NCBI GenBank assembly: GCA_030426685.1
Contig: JAUHYC010000014.1
Coordinates: forward strand, 1 to 64,000
Length of the DNA: 64,000 nucleotides
Origin: Alphaproteobacteria bacterium
GTDB taxonomy: Bacteria; Pseudomonadota; Alphaproteobacteria; Rhodobacterales; Rhodobacteraceae
Reading direction: 5' to 3'
Below are positions 45,538 through 54,116 of the stretch, piece after piece. The notes beneath the pieces are model-generated. The model did no database searches. It saw only the letters and a program-made list of their open reading frames with translations, and had not been told where the DNA came from. The stretch's first letter is position 1. Every line of letters begins with the position of its first letter. The translations under genes and the position numbers were made by a program.

Positions 45538-45822
45538 ATGAATAACGAATGGCCCCTGTGGGAAATCTTTATCCGTGGTCAGCATGGCATGAGCCACCGT
45601 CACGTTGGCTCATTGCACGCGCCTGACGCTGAAATGGCCATCAAGAACGCCCGCGACGTCTATACCCGCCGCAACGAAGGCGTTTCGATCTGGGTGGTTG
45701 AAGCCAACAACATCTCGGCCTCGTCGCCCAGTGACAAAGGCCCGCTCTACGAGCCCAGCGAAAGCAAGGTATACCGCCACCCGACCTTCTTCGACATCCC
45801 TGGCGAAGTGGGGGCGATGTGA
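45538..45822 (+). CDS. paaB: Phenylacetyl-CoA epoxidase subunit PaaB
   Basis: 94 aa, matching the small bridging subunit PaaB (WPLWEIFIRGQHGMSHRHVGSLHAPDAEMA). It helps assemble PaaA-PaaC heterodimers. GAGGAGGAAA precedes the ATG. The stop overlaps the paaC start (TGATG). Confidence 0.95.
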   Translation: MNNEWPLWEIFIRGQHGMSHRHVGSLHAPDAEMAIKNARDVYTRRNEGVSIWVVEANNISASSPSDKGPLYEPSESKVYRHPTFFDIPGEVGAM

Positions 45823-46580
45823 TGACCCGCGACGAGGCATTCCTTCAATTCCTTCTGCGGATGGGGGACAACACCCTGATCCTCGGCCATCGCGTCAGTG
45901 AATGGTGCGGCCATGCACCGGTGCTGGAGGAAGACATTGCGCTGGCCAATACCGCGTTGGACCTGATTGGACAGACCCAGATGTGGCTGAGTCTGGCGGG
46001 TGAGATCGACGGTGGCAAAAGCGCCGATGATCTGGCCTTCCTGCGTGATGCCTGGGACTTCCGCAATGTGCTGTTGGTCGAGGTTCCGAATGGCGACTTC
46101 GGGCGCACCCTGATGCGCCAGTTCCTGTTCGATGCCTGGCATTCGATCATGCTGGGCCGTCTGATGACATCGTCCGACGAACGTGTCGCTGCAATCGCGG
46201 CGAAAGCCAGCAAGGAGGTTACCTACCACCTTGAACGCTCGAGCGATACGGTCGTTGGTCTTGGCGACGGGACCGAAGAAAGCCATGCCCGGATGCAGGA
46301 GGCACTGGATTACCTTTGGCCCTATGTGGGCGAAATGTTTGTCAGCGATGATGTCGATGCCGAGATGGTCGCGGCTGGAATCGCGTCTAATCCGTCTGAT
46401 CTGCGCGAAGAATACGACGCGCTGGTGGGGCGCGTTCTGGCCGAGGCAACGCTGACCACCCCCGAAAGCCGCTTTGCCCATAAAGGCGGACGCGACGGGC
46501 GGATGCATACCGAACATCTGGGTCACCTGCTGACGCAGATGCAGTGGTTGCAGCGCGCCTATCCCGGCGCGACCTGGTAA
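45822..46580 (+). CDS. paaC: Phenylacetyl-CoA epoxidase structural subunit PaaC
   Basis: 252 aa ferritin-like helical protein without a full set of iron ligands, as in known PaaC, which scaffolds PaaA. LRMGDNTLILGHRVSEWCGHAP and SKEVTYHLERSSDTVVGLGD are typical. The ATG at 45822 shares bases with the paaB stop; an adjacent GTG is less likely. Coupled translation fits the 1:1 complex. Confidence 0.94.
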   Translation: MTRDEAFLQFLLRMGDNTLILGHRVSEWCGHAPVLEEDIALANTALDLIGQTQMWLSLAGEIDGGKSADDLAFLRDAWDFRNVLLVEVPNGDFGRTLMRQFLFDAWHSIMLGRLMTSSDERVAAIAAKASKEVTYHLERSSDTVVGLGDGTEESHARMQEALDYLWPYVGEMFVSDDVDAEMVAAGIASNPSDLREEYDALVGRVLAEATLTTPESRFAHKGGRDGRMHTEHLGHLLTQMQWLQRAYPGATW

Positions 46581-46586
46581 GGGCCG

Positions 46587-47045
46587 GTGCGCGCGTCGAC
46601 GGATCAGATCTGGGAATGGCTGGATGCCGTTCCCGACCCAGAGATACCCGTGATCTCGGTTGTTGATCTGGGCATTGTGCGCGATGTGCGGTGGGATGAT
46701 GGCACGCTGAGGGTAACGGTTACCCCGACCTATTCGGGCTGCCCGGCGACATCCGTGATCAGTATGGACATCGAAACCGCGCTGCGTGAGCACGGGATCG
46801 ACGATCTGAAGATCGAAACCAGCATCTCGCCCGCCTGGACCACTGACTGGCTCAGCAACAAGGGCCGCGCCAAGCTGGAAGAATTCGGCATCGCCCCACC
46901 GCAGCCCGCGGGTGGCCCCGAACGCTGCCCACACTGCGGCAGCAAGGCGGTTGAGAAGGTCAGCCAATTCGGTTCGACCCCATGCAAAGCCCATTGGCGT
47001 TGCACCGATTGCCTGGAACCTTTTGACTATTTCAAGTGCATCTGA
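46587..47045 (+). CDS. paaD: PaaD, iron-sulfur maturation-type protein of the epoxidase
   Basis: 152 aa. The N-terminal DUF59/MIP18-like domain (VPDPEIPVISVVDLGIVRDV, then TPTYSGCPATS) is followed by a C-terminal zinc ribbon (CPHCGSKAVEK ... CTDC). PaaD is needed for epoxidase activity and is thought to help iron or cluster insertion. The GTG start follows paaC by six bases. Confidence 0.93.
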   Translation: MRASTDQIWEWLDAVPDPEIPVISVVDLGIVRDVRWDDGTLRVTVTPTYSGCPATSVISMDIETALREHGIDDLKIETSISPAWTTDWLSNKGRAKLEEFGIAPPQPAGGPERCPHCGSKAVEKVSQFGSTPCKAHWRCTDCLEPFDYFKCI

Positions 47046-47059
47046 GGGAGGATCACCGG

Positions 47060-48133
47060 ATGGCACGCTTTCATGATCTGGAAGTCACCGACATTCACAA
47101 AACCATCCGCGATGCGGTGGTGGTGACACTGAAACCGACAAATGGCTCGGCCGAAGATTTCGACTTCACTCAGGGGCAATACCTGACCTTCCGCCGCGAC
47201 TTCGACGGAGAAGAGCTGCGCCGGTCCTACTCAATCTGTGCAGGCAAGGATGACGGCATTCTGCAGGTGGGAATCAAGCGCGTTGACGGCGGGGCGTTTT
47301 CCACATGGGCCAACACGGACCTGAAGGTCGGCGACGTTGTGCAGGCAATGCCGCCGATGGGAAGTTTCCACACCGCAATCGATCCTGCAGCGGAAAAGCA
47401 ATATCTGGGCTTTGCCGGCGGGTCGGGCATTACGCCTGTCCTGTCGATTCTCAAGACCACGCTGGCGCGTGAGCCGCATTCGAGATTCACGCTGGTCTAC
47501 GCCAACAAGGGCGTGAACACGATCATGTTCCGCGAGGAGTTGGAGGATCTCAAGAATCTCTATATGGGTCGCCTGAACGTGATCCACATATTGGAAACCG
47601 ACGCGCAGGAGATTGAGCTGTTCACCGGGCTGGTAACGCAGGACAAATGCGCCGAACTGTTCGAACACTGGATCGACATCGAAAACGTCAACACCGCGTT
47701 TATCTGCGGGCCTGAGCCGATGATGCTGGGCATCGCCGCCGCCTTGCGAGCGCACGGGCTGGGCGACAGTCAGATCAAGTTCGAACTCTTTGCCAGCGCG
47801 CAGCCGGGACGCGCCAAGCGCAAGACCAGCGACGCAGGTGCCGAGTCTCAGGCCAATCAGACCAAGGCGTCGATCACGATGGATGGGGCCACGCAGACCA
47901 TCACCATGCCCAAGGATCAGTCGATCCTGGACGCGGCGCTGGAAAATGCAATGGATGCGCCTTTTGCCTGCAAGGCCGGGGTTTGTTCGACCTGCCGCTG
48001 TCGCGTGATCGAAGGCGATGTCGAGATGGTCGCCAACCACGCGCTTGAGGATTACGAGGTCGAAAAAGGTTATGTCCTGAGCTGCCAGGCCTATCCGCTG
48101 ACCGACACCGTGGTCGTGGATTACGACCAATAA
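47060..48133 (+). CDS. paaE: Phenylacetyl-CoA epoxidase reductase PaaE
   Basis: 357 aa. The N-terminal FAD-binding reductase part (LRRSYSICAG near residue 62, FAGGSGITPVLSILKT near 117) takes electrons from NADPH. The C-terminal plant-type 2Fe-2S ferredoxin has CKAGVCSTCRC and a fourth Cys in YVLSCQ. A GGGAGGA site fixes the ATG at 47060, just after paaD. It delivers electrons to PaaA. Confidence 0.95.
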   Translation: MARFHDLEVTDIHKTIRDAVVVTLKPTNGSAEDFDFTQGQYLTFRRDFDGEELRRSYSICAGKDDGILQVGIKRVDGGAFSTWANTDLKVGDVVQAMPPMGSFHTAIDPAAEKQYLGFAGGSGITPVLSILKTTLAREPHSRFTLVYANKGVNTIMFREELEDLKNLYMGRLNVIHILETDAQEIELFTGLVTQDKCAELFEHWIDIENVNTAFICGPEPMMLGIAAALRAHGLGDSQIKFELFASAQPGRAKRKTSDAGAESQANQTKASITMDGATQTITMPKDQSILDAALENAMDAPFACKAGVCSTCRCRVIEGDVEMVANHALEDYEVEKGYVLSCQAYPLTDTVVVDYDQ

Positions 48134-48146
48134 AGGGAGAACACCG

Positions 48147-48905
48147 ATGGCCGAAGACATGACACTCGAACGCTATCTCGAGGCAGGTGGCGTACTGACC
48201 AACCCGACCAACGTACCGCCGCGCTATCGCGCGGAACTGATGAAGCTGATGGCAACCTTCGTGGACAGCGAACTGGCTGGGGCGGCGGGTTTTGCCGAGG
48301 TCATCAACCAGGGGCCAGGTATCAAAGAACGCATCGCCGCCGCGAAAATCGTGCTTGAAAAGACCGACAACGCCGACCGCGTGCTTAAGATCATGGGCGA
48401 ATTCGGCGCCGATATCGATAGATACGCTACTCATCATCCCTGGACCGCACGGCTGGACCGGAATGCGGATATCGGTATGACCCGCAGCGAACACGATATG
48501 CGACTGGCCGTCTTCAACTATCCGATCGATGGCTGGGCCGATGCGGTGATCATGAACCTCTTGATGAGCCGGGCCGTTGCTGAACAACTGGCCGAGTTTT
48601 CAACGATCTCATACCAACCTCTGGCCGAAGCCTTTCGCGCAATCGCCCCGATCGAGGCCCATCACGGCGAACTGGCACTTGAAGGTGCCGTCAAACTCGC
48701 CGCAGAAGGTGAATCAGCCGCTTTGCAGAGATCGGTGGACTACTGGTGGCCCCGCGTCGCGGCCAGTTTCGGCACGGCCACGGCTGAAAAGCTCCAATCG
48801 CTGCGCAACATGGGTCTGCGCCGCCTGACCGGAGCAGAACTGAAAACGCGCTGGAGCACTGAGGCGGCGCGTGTTGTTGACCAGTTGGGATTGAAGACCC
48901 CGTAA
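48147..48905 (+). CDS. Extra ferritin-like protein of the PaaA/PaaC family
   Basis: 252 aa, 13 bases after paaE with a GGGAGA site, so in the same operon. The sequence follows the PaaA/PaaC ferritin fold. The second iron-helix motif is intact as PIEAHHGEL, but the first ExxH appears altered (VLEKTDNADR). It is not PaaA or PaaC, both of which are present. It may be a further epoxidase subunit or a separate oxygenase; the standard E. coli operon has no such gene. Confidence 0.78.
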   Translation: MAEDMTLERYLEAGGVLTNPTNVPPRYRAELMKLMATFVDSELAGAAGFAEVINQGPGIKERIAAAKIVLEKTDNADRVLKIMGEFGADIDRYATHHPWTARLDRNADIGMTRSEHDMRLAVFNYPIDGWADAVIMNLLMSRAVAEQLAEFSTISYQPLAEAFRAIAPIEAHHGELALEGAVKLAAEGESAALQRSVDYWWPRVAASFGTATAEKLQSLRNMGLRRLTGAELKTRWSTEAARVVDQLGLKTP

Positions 48906-48912
48906 GCTTCGT

Positions 48913-49128
48913 TCACTTCGGGCGCTTGCGACCGATCAACCCGTATTTCAGAGCGAAAGACCGCAGCAAGCGGCGGCGGGTTTTCTTTCGCTCTATGCCC
49001 TGCCTGGTCTGTGCACCGCGCTGACGGTTGAACTCGTACACATCAATGATCTTTTCGGCGCAACCGCAGGCCTCACCCAAACCAACTTTGGCGAAATAGA
49101 ATTTGTCGAAGCTTTCCGGGCGTTGCAT
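48913..49128 (-). CDS. Small conserved-looking protein with CGC motif, unknown function
   Basis: 71 aa, strongly basic at the C-terminus (RKKTRRRLLRSFALKYGLIGRKR). A GEACGCAEKI motif lies near residue 20. A perfect AGGAGGA site precedes the ATG, so translation is well supported. It follows paaR by 72 bases on the same strand and probably ends the paaG-paaI-paaK-paaR transcript. I do not recognise the family; no known paa function fits. Confidence 0.7.
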   Translation of the reverse strand: MQRPESFDKFYFAKVGLGEACGCAEKIIDVYEFNRQRGAQTRQGIERKKTRRRLLRSFALKYGLIGRKRPK

Positions 49129-49200
49129 GGCAATCCTCCTGCCGCCCATTGAAGCAGAATATGCGGCAGATACCAAATCACGACCCGGCGGGCACGTGGT

Positions 49201-49797
49201 TCACAACCCTTTCAGCCCGTCCAAGGTCAGGTCGCTGACCAGCGTGGCATAGTCCTCACGCGCGCCCTTATCGGCGCCAGAGTTCCACATATAAAACCAG
49301 TTCAGCATCCCGAACACGGACATTGTTGTGGCGCGCAGCTTCGCGGCATCATCGCGGAACGTATCGGGGGCGGCGCTTTCGATGATCTGGCTGACAAACA
49401 CCACCATGTCACGCTGATAGCCGCGCAGAAGTCTTTGTTGCTCTTCCGGCAGCGCAGACATGCCGCTGGTTTGCACCCTGTGCTCATCGTCGACACCCTG
49501 ATAGGCCAGTAGGATCTCACGCACCACGCGCCGCAGCCGGTCAGCCGGGCTAAGGTCTTGCAAGTCCAAACCGCAGATCAGGTCGCGTAGTTTCAGCAAA
49601 TAGCTGTCGAGCATGTCGAACAGGATCGCGTCCTTGCTGTCGTAATAGTGATAGATATTGGCCTTCGATATCCCACACTCACGCGCCAACTGAGACATCG
49701 AGGCCCGATCAAAGCCTTCCCGCGCAAACACGCGCGCCGCTGATCTGAGGATGCGCGTGCGCTTGTGGTCGTGGTCTTTTGCTATCGTACGAGCCAA
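49201..49797 (-). CDS. paaR: TetR family repressor PaaR
   Basis: 198 aa. The N-terminal TetR helix-turn-helix (RILRSAARVFAREGFDRASM, then CGISKANIYHYYDSKDAILFDML) is followed by a ligand-binding domain of the PaaR/FadR type. It is the last of paaG-paaI-paaK-paaR and is likely to bind the palindromes in front of fadJ, the thiolase operon and paaG. PaaR-type repressors of other bacteria release DNA with phenylacetyl-CoA; this is inferred here. Confidence 0.85.
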   Translation of the reverse strand: MARTIAKDHDHKRTRILRSAARVFAREGFDRASMSQLARECGISKANIYHYYDSKDAILFDMLDSYLLKLRDLICGLDLQDLSPADRLRRVVREILLAYQGVDDEHRVQTSGMSALPEEQQRLLRGYQRDMVVFVSQIIESAAPDTFRDDAAKLRATTMSVFGMLNWFYMWNSGADKGAREDYATLVSDLTLDGLKGL

Positions 49798-49818
49798 ACC
49801 CTTGGTCTCCGCTTTGAC

Positions 49819-51126
49819 TTACTCGTTCCGGTTGTCGATTACGCGCCGGGCCTTGCCTTGACTGCGCTCAACCTCGCCCGGCTCGCCTATGTCGATCTCG
49901 GTCGAGATACCAACCACTTCTTTGATCCGACGAGACAGCATCCGCGCTGCGGCGGTCTTGCTGAGCTCATCCGCTGCATCCGGCGCCGCCTCGACATGGA
50001 TGCGCATCGCATCCATTCTACCGGCACGATACAGCTCGATCTGGTAATAGGGCGCAAGGCCACCGGTGGCCAGGACCTGTTCTTCGATCTGGCTGGGAAA
50101 GACGTTTACGCCGCGCAGGATGATCATGTCGTCCGACCGCCCGGTGATTTTCTCCATCCGGCGCATCGACCGCGCCGTCCCCGGCAGCAGACGAGTCAGA
50201 TCGCGTGTACGGTAACGGATCATCGGCAGGCCTTCTTTAGTCAGCGTGGTAAAGACCAGTTCACCCATTTCACCATCGGGCAGGACCTCACCCGTCTCGG
50301 GGTTGATGATTTCGGGGTAGAAGTGATCTTCCCAGATCACCGGACCGTCTTTGGTTTCAACACATTCACTGGCCACACCGGGGCCCATGATCTCGGACAG
50401 GCCGTAGATATCGACGGCATGCATGTCGAAGGCCTGTTCAACCTCGGCCCGCATCGAGTCCGTCCATGGCTCCGCACCAAAGACGCCCACCGACAGCGAG
50501 CATTCACGTGGATCAAGGCCAACCTTATGATACTGCTCAAGAATATTGAGCATGTAGGACGGTGTCACCATGATCCCGTCTGGCTTGAAATCTGTGATCA
50601 GATCAACCTGCTTCCCAGTCTGTCCACCGCTCATCGGTACAACTGTGGCCCCCAAGCGCTCGATTCCGTAATGCGCACCCAAACCGCCGGTGAACAGGCC
50701 ATAGCCGTAGGCGTTATGCACCATGTCACCGCGCCGCAGCCCGCTGGCACGCAAGGACCGGGCGACCAGATCCGCCCAATTGTCGATATCGCCTTGGGTA
50801 TAGCCAACCACTGTCGGCTTACCCGTGGTTCCAGACGAGGCGTGTACTCGAATGATCTGCTCGCGCGGCACGGCAAACAGACCAAACGGATAGTTGTCGC
50901 GCAGATCGCTCTTGTAGGTGAACGGGAAACGGGCAAGATCGCCAAGGCTATGCAGATCATCCGGGTGCACACCCGCCTGATCGCAGCGCTGACGATACAT
51001 CGGTACGTTGTCATAGGCGTGGCGCAGCGACCATTTCAACCGGTCCAGTTGCAATGCTCGAATTTCGTCGATCGAGGCAATCTCGATCGGATCGAGATGC
51101 GCCTTATTCGGAGTAAGATCCTTCAT
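49819..51126 (-). CDS. paaK: Phenylacetate-CoA ligase
   Basis: 435 aa adenylate-forming enzyme that makes phenylacetyl-CoA, the first pathway step. The phosphate loop is HASSGTTGKPTVVGYT near residue 95, with YGLSEIMGPGVA near 240 and the C-terminal RSDDMIILRGVNVFPSQIE near 330. Length is normal for PaaK. It lies 21 bases before paaR and 15 after paaI. Confidence 0.95.
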   Translation of the reverse strand: MKDLTPNKAHLDPIEIASIDEIRALQLDRLKWSLRHAYDNVPMYRQRCDQAGVHPDDLHSLGDLARFPFTYKSDLRDNYPFGLFAVPREQIIRVHASSGTTGKPTVVGYTQGDIDNWADLVARSLRASGLRRGDMVHNAYGYGLFTGGLGAHYGIERLGATVVPMSGGQTGKQVDLITDFKPDGIMVTPSYMLNILEQYHKVGLDPRECSLSVGVFGAEPWTDSMRAEVEQAFDMHAVDIYGLSEIMGPGVASECVETKDGPVIWEDHFYPEIINPETGEVLPDGEMGELVFTTLTKEGLPMIRYRTRDLTRLLPGTARSMRRMEKITGRSDDMIILRGVNVFPSQIEEQVLATGGLAPYYQIELYRAGRMDAMRIHVEAAPDAADELSKTAAARMLSRRIKEVVGISTEIDIGEPGEVERSQGKARRVIDNRNE

Positions 51127-51141
51127 ACCATCCCTCTCGTC

Positions 51142-51570
51142 TCAGGCTTCATCAAACACCGGCCCCTTGACCGCCCGGGAAAAGCCCCGAAATTCCGCGA
51201 TCTTTTGGCCGGTCTGGTTGGTTACGGTTACGTCATAGATGCCGCTGCGACCGGTCAGGCTTTGCTCTGTCGCCCGCGCGGTCAGCACATCGCCGGATCG
51301 GGCCGGTGCGACGTAGCTGATCACATTGTGCTGCGCCACGGTCGACTGATTGCGGCTGTTGCAGGCAAAGGCAAACGCACTGTCGGCCAGCATGAAGGTC
51401 ACACCTCCGTGGCAGATGCCGTGCCCGTTGCAATGGTGGTCGGCGACTTTCAAAGCAAACGTTGCGGTGCCTTCATCTACGTCAACCAGTTCCATCCCCG
51501 CCCATTTCGAGGCATTGTCCCGCCCCCACATGGTCGCCGCTGCCATCTGCGCACGCTCGTCTGGCGTCAT
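51142..51570 (-). CDS. paaI: Hydroxyphenylacetyl-CoA thioesterase PaaI
   Basis: 142 aa hot-dog fold thioesterase that removes dead-end CoA adducts and frees CoA. HHCNGHGICHGGVTFMLADSA near residue 46 holds the hot-dog active-site region, with Asp on the long helix. The ATG at 51570 has GAGGTGAG upstream and is one base from the paaG stop; a longer reading into paaG is rejected. Confidence 0.92.
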   Translation of the reverse strand: MTPDERAQMAAATMWGRDNASKWAGMELVDVDEGTATFALKVADHHCNGHGICHGGVTFMLADSAFAFACNSRNQSTVAQHNVISYVAPARSGDVLTARATEQSLTGRSGIYDVTVTNQTGQKIAEFRGFSRAVKGPVFDEA

Positions 51571-51571
51571 T

Positions 51572-52375
51572 TCACTCACCTCGAAATGCTGGCGCGCGTT
51601 TTTTAAGAAACGCTGTAACGCCTTCCGCATAGTCCGCACTTTCACCGCAGGTTTTCATTGCGTCGGCCTCAAGCTCCAGATGATCGGTCAGAGTATTCGT
51701 GGCCGCCGCCTGAATCGTCTGCTTGGTCAGGCCGAGACCCAGCGTGGGTCCGGTGGCAAACTGTTCAGTCAGCAGGCGGGCCTCAGCCATCAGTTGGTCG
51801 TCGGGGATCGATTTCCAGATCAGCCCCCAATCCGCGGCCTGTTGCGCAGGCAAAGGCTGCCCGGTCAGGGCCAGCCCTTTGGCCCGCGCCTCACCCAGCA
51901 GCCGCGGAAGATGCCAGCTCCCACCAGTGTCGGGGATCAGACCGACCTTGGAAAACGACTGGATAAACTTTGCCGATTCTGCCGCCAGAACAATATCACA
52001 TGCCAAGGCCAGATTCGCACCTGCCCCGGCGGCGACACCGTTGACGGCGCAGACGACAGGGAACTCTAACGACCGGATCAGGCGCACCAATGGCGCATAA
52101 AACGTACGCACAGTATTGCCCAGATCCGGCGGACCCTCCATCGTCGCAGGGTTTCGATCCCCTAAATCCTGCCCCGCACAGAATCCGCGCCCCGCCCCTG
52201 TCAGCAGCACGGCGCGGGCACCTCCGTCACGTGCAGCATCAAGTGCGGTGCGCAAGGCATGGTGCATCTCATCGGTAAAACTGTTCAGGCGATCAGGGCG
52301 ATTAAGTGTAATTTCAACCCATTGCCCCATATTTTGCGAAATAATCGTATCCGACATGCCCAGTTCGCTTTTCAT
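51572..52375 (-). CDS. paaG: Epoxyphenylacetyl-CoA isomerase PaaG
   Basis: 267 aa crotonase-fold enzyme that turns the epoxide into the seven-membered oxepin-CoA. Motifs: GRGFCAGQDLGDRNP near residue 63, VAAGAGANLALACDI near 113 and KVGLIPDTGGSWHLPR with the catalytic Asp near 142. Two starts are possible: ATG 52375 or ATG 52357, neither with a clear ribosome site. A palindromic PaaR-like site lies about 25 bases upstream. Confidence 0.93.
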   Translation of the reverse strand: MKSELGMSDTIISQNMGQWVEITLNRPDRLNSFTDEMHHALRTALDAARDGGARAVLLTGAGRGFCAGQDLGDRNPATMEGPPDLGNTVRTFYAPLVRLIRSLEFPVVCAVNGVAAGAGANLALACDIVLAAESAKFIQSFSKVGLIPDTGGSWHLPRLLGEARAKGLALTGQPLPAQQAADWGLIWKSIPDDQLMAEARLLTEQFATGPTLGLGLTKQTIQAAATNTLTDHLELEADAMKTCGESADYAEGVTAFLKKRAPAFRGE

Positions 52376-52398
52376 AAGTTACAACAAACTTCTTGCAT

Positions 52399-52415
52399 AA
52401 ACCGAACGGTTGGTC
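52399..52415. promoter_or_regulatory. Putative PaaR operator between paaG and the TRAP transporter genes
   Basis: The reverse complement of this stretch is GACCAACCGTTCGGTTT, identical to the site before fadJ. It lies between divergent genes, 24 bp from paaG and 122 bp from the TRAP binding protein. On the plus strand TTGCAT (52393) and ATAAAT (52417), 18 bases apart, flank it like a promoter. Control of both operons is likely. Confidence 0.7.
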
Positions 52416-52537
52416 AATAAATTCTACAAGCTTTTGTGACTCGACGGCATAACAAGGCCTGCTTGACCTCGTTGATAGTTACAAAACGCACCATTAACAG
52501 GTTCACGACTTACGCTTTTTGAGGAGGAGTCCCGGTC

Positions 52538-53557
52538 ATGAAATTTACCAAGCTCACAACACTGCTGGCTAGCGCAACACTTGCGATGTCAGGCACCATC
52601 GCCTTCGCGGCGGACTACACCCTGACGATTTCCAGCTGGGCACCGCCCACCCATGGCATCAATGCAAAGATGTGGCCCAAATTCGTCGAAATGGTGGAAG
52701 AAGCCACCGACGGACAGGTCACTGCGGAACTCAAGTTGGGCATCGCACCGCCACCTGCACAGATGGACCTGATCATGGACGGCGCGGCTGATGCCTCGAT
52801 CATCTTTCATGGCTACCAGCCGGGTCGCTTTGTGACCACCAAGCTGATCGAACTGCCGGGCTACGAAGGCTCCGCCGAAGACGCTTCGGTCGCCTATTGG
52901 CGTGCTTATGACAAGTATCTTAAAGAGGCTGACGAGCATCGCGGTGTGAAAGTGATCGCCCTGCACACCCACGGCCCGGCGCAATTGCATTCCAGCAGCC
53001 CGGTGACAACCCTTGACGAGGTTGCGGGCCTGAAGGTGCGTATCCCCGGCGGTGTTGGCGGTGATGTTGGCGCTGCCCTTGGCGCAACCGGCATCCAAGT
53101 TCCGGCCCCGAAAGTATATGAGACGCTGGCATCGAAGGCCGCGGACGGTGTCGTCATGCCGCTGGAATCGCGCAAGGGTTTCAAGCTGACTGAGGTTGCA
53201 CAGAACGTCTATGAGATGCCTGGTGGCCTCTATCGTGGTTCGTTTGCGTTTATCATGAACGAAGACACCTTTGCCGATCTGCCCGCAGATCTGCAGGCGG
53301 CTTTGGAAGAAAACGTATTCGGCGAACCGCTGAGCCGTGAGATTGGCAAGATCTGGGATGAGATCGACGCAACCGGCCGTGAAGCGACAGAAGCCGCAGA
53401 AGGCAATGCCATCAACGCGGCCAGCGACGCGGATATGGAGAAGTTTTCGGTGATCGCCGATGACGTCCGTAGTAAAGTTATTGCCGAGGTTGATGCGACA
53501 GGTGTCGACGCTCAGGCCGCCTATGACATGATCAAATCGGAAATGTCCTCGAACTGA
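52538..53557 (+). CDS. TRAP transporter solute-binding protein (DctP family)
   Basis: 339 aa periplasmic protein. The signal peptide ends near AFA (residue 24). The conserved DctP core reads LKVRIPGGVGGDVGAALGATG near residue 164, where the Arg usually binds a substrate carboxylate. Long typical family length. GAGGAGG precedes the ATG. It is divergent from paaG beside the shared palindrome and is followed by the two membrane genes and paaZ, so its substrate may be phenylacetate or a related aromatic acid. Confidence 0.9.
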   Translation: MKFTKLTTLLASATLAMSGTIAFAADYTLTISSWAPPTHGINAKMWPKFVEMVEEATDGQVTAELKLGIAPPPAQMDLIMDGAADASIIFHGYQPGRFVTTKLIELPGYEGSAEDASVAYWRAYDKYLKEADEHRGVKVIALHTHGPAQLHSSSPVTTLDEVAGLKVRIPGGVGGDVGAALGATGIQVPAPKVYETLASKAADGVVMPLESRKGFKLTEVAQNVYEMPGGLYRGSFAFIMNEDTFADLPADLQAALEENVFGEPLSREIGKIWDEIDATGREATEAAEGNAINAASDADMEKFSVIADDVRSKVIAEVDATGVDAQAAYDMIKSEMSSN

Positions 53558-53564
53558 TCTTTTG

Positions 53565-53591
53565 CCGGGGCGCGCACTCAGCCCGCCCCGG
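53565..53591 (+). terminator. Hairpin between the TRAP binding-protein and membrane genes
   Basis: CCGGGGCG and CGCCCCGG form an 8-bp stem over an 11-nt loop, with no T-run. Such hairpins after a binding-protein gene usually protect its mRNA and reduce read-through to the membrane genes. Confidence 0.6.
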
Positions 53592-53612
53592 ACCTGCCTT
53601 TAAGAGGTGCCA

Positions 53613-54116
53613 ATGTCCCCCTTCATTCAGTTTGTACGCCGCGCCAGTATCCTGCCGGTGATCGTGGCCAGCATTGCTTTGTTCATCCTGATGGTGATGA
53701 CCTTTTGCGACGTCATCCTGCGCTCGGTCTTCAATGCTCCGATAGAGGCAGCCACGGAACTGACGCGCATATTAATGGCCATTCTGGTGTTTTCGGTTCT
53801 CCCAATCGTTTCCACGACTAACGGGCATATCGCCGTCGACCTGACGGACGGATTTTTCAATCGTTTGCACCTGTCTCGTGCCCGAGACGTGGTGATCTAT
53901 CTGGTCAGTGGTGTCATGCTGATCTGGCCGATCCAGCGCGTCTGGGTTCTGGCCGAACGCGCGCGGGATTATGGGGATGTGACCGAATACCTCTCGATCC
54001 CCACCTTTCTGATCGGTTGGTTCATCACACTGTCCGTTGCAATCACTGCGCTGGTGATGATCGCTACTGGCCTGCTGAAAGCTTTCGCCCCCCATACCCT
54101 CTCGGAGCCTACATAA
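53613..54116 (+). CDS. TRAP transporter small permease (DctQ family)
   Basis: 167 aa with four transmembrane helices, e.g. LPVIVASIALFILMVMTFCDV and LTRILMAILVFSVLPIVS. The ATG at 53613 follows AAGAGG; a GTG two codons earlier is weaker. The stop overlaps the dctM start (TAATG). It couples the binding protein to the large permease. Confidence 0.9.
   Translation: MSPFIQFVRRASILPVIVASIALFILMVMTFCDVILRSVFNAPIEAATELTRILMAILVFSVLPIVSTTNGHIAVDLTDGFFNRLHLSRARDVVIYLVSGVMLIWPIQRVWVLAERARDYGDVTEYLSIPTFLIGWFITLSVAITALVMIATGLLKAFAPHTLSEPT

Noticed and set aside
49765-51606. 613-codon open frame on the plus strand
   Set aside because: It lies opposite paaK and parts of paaI and paaR, whose motifs are unambiguous; high GC keeps antisense frames open.
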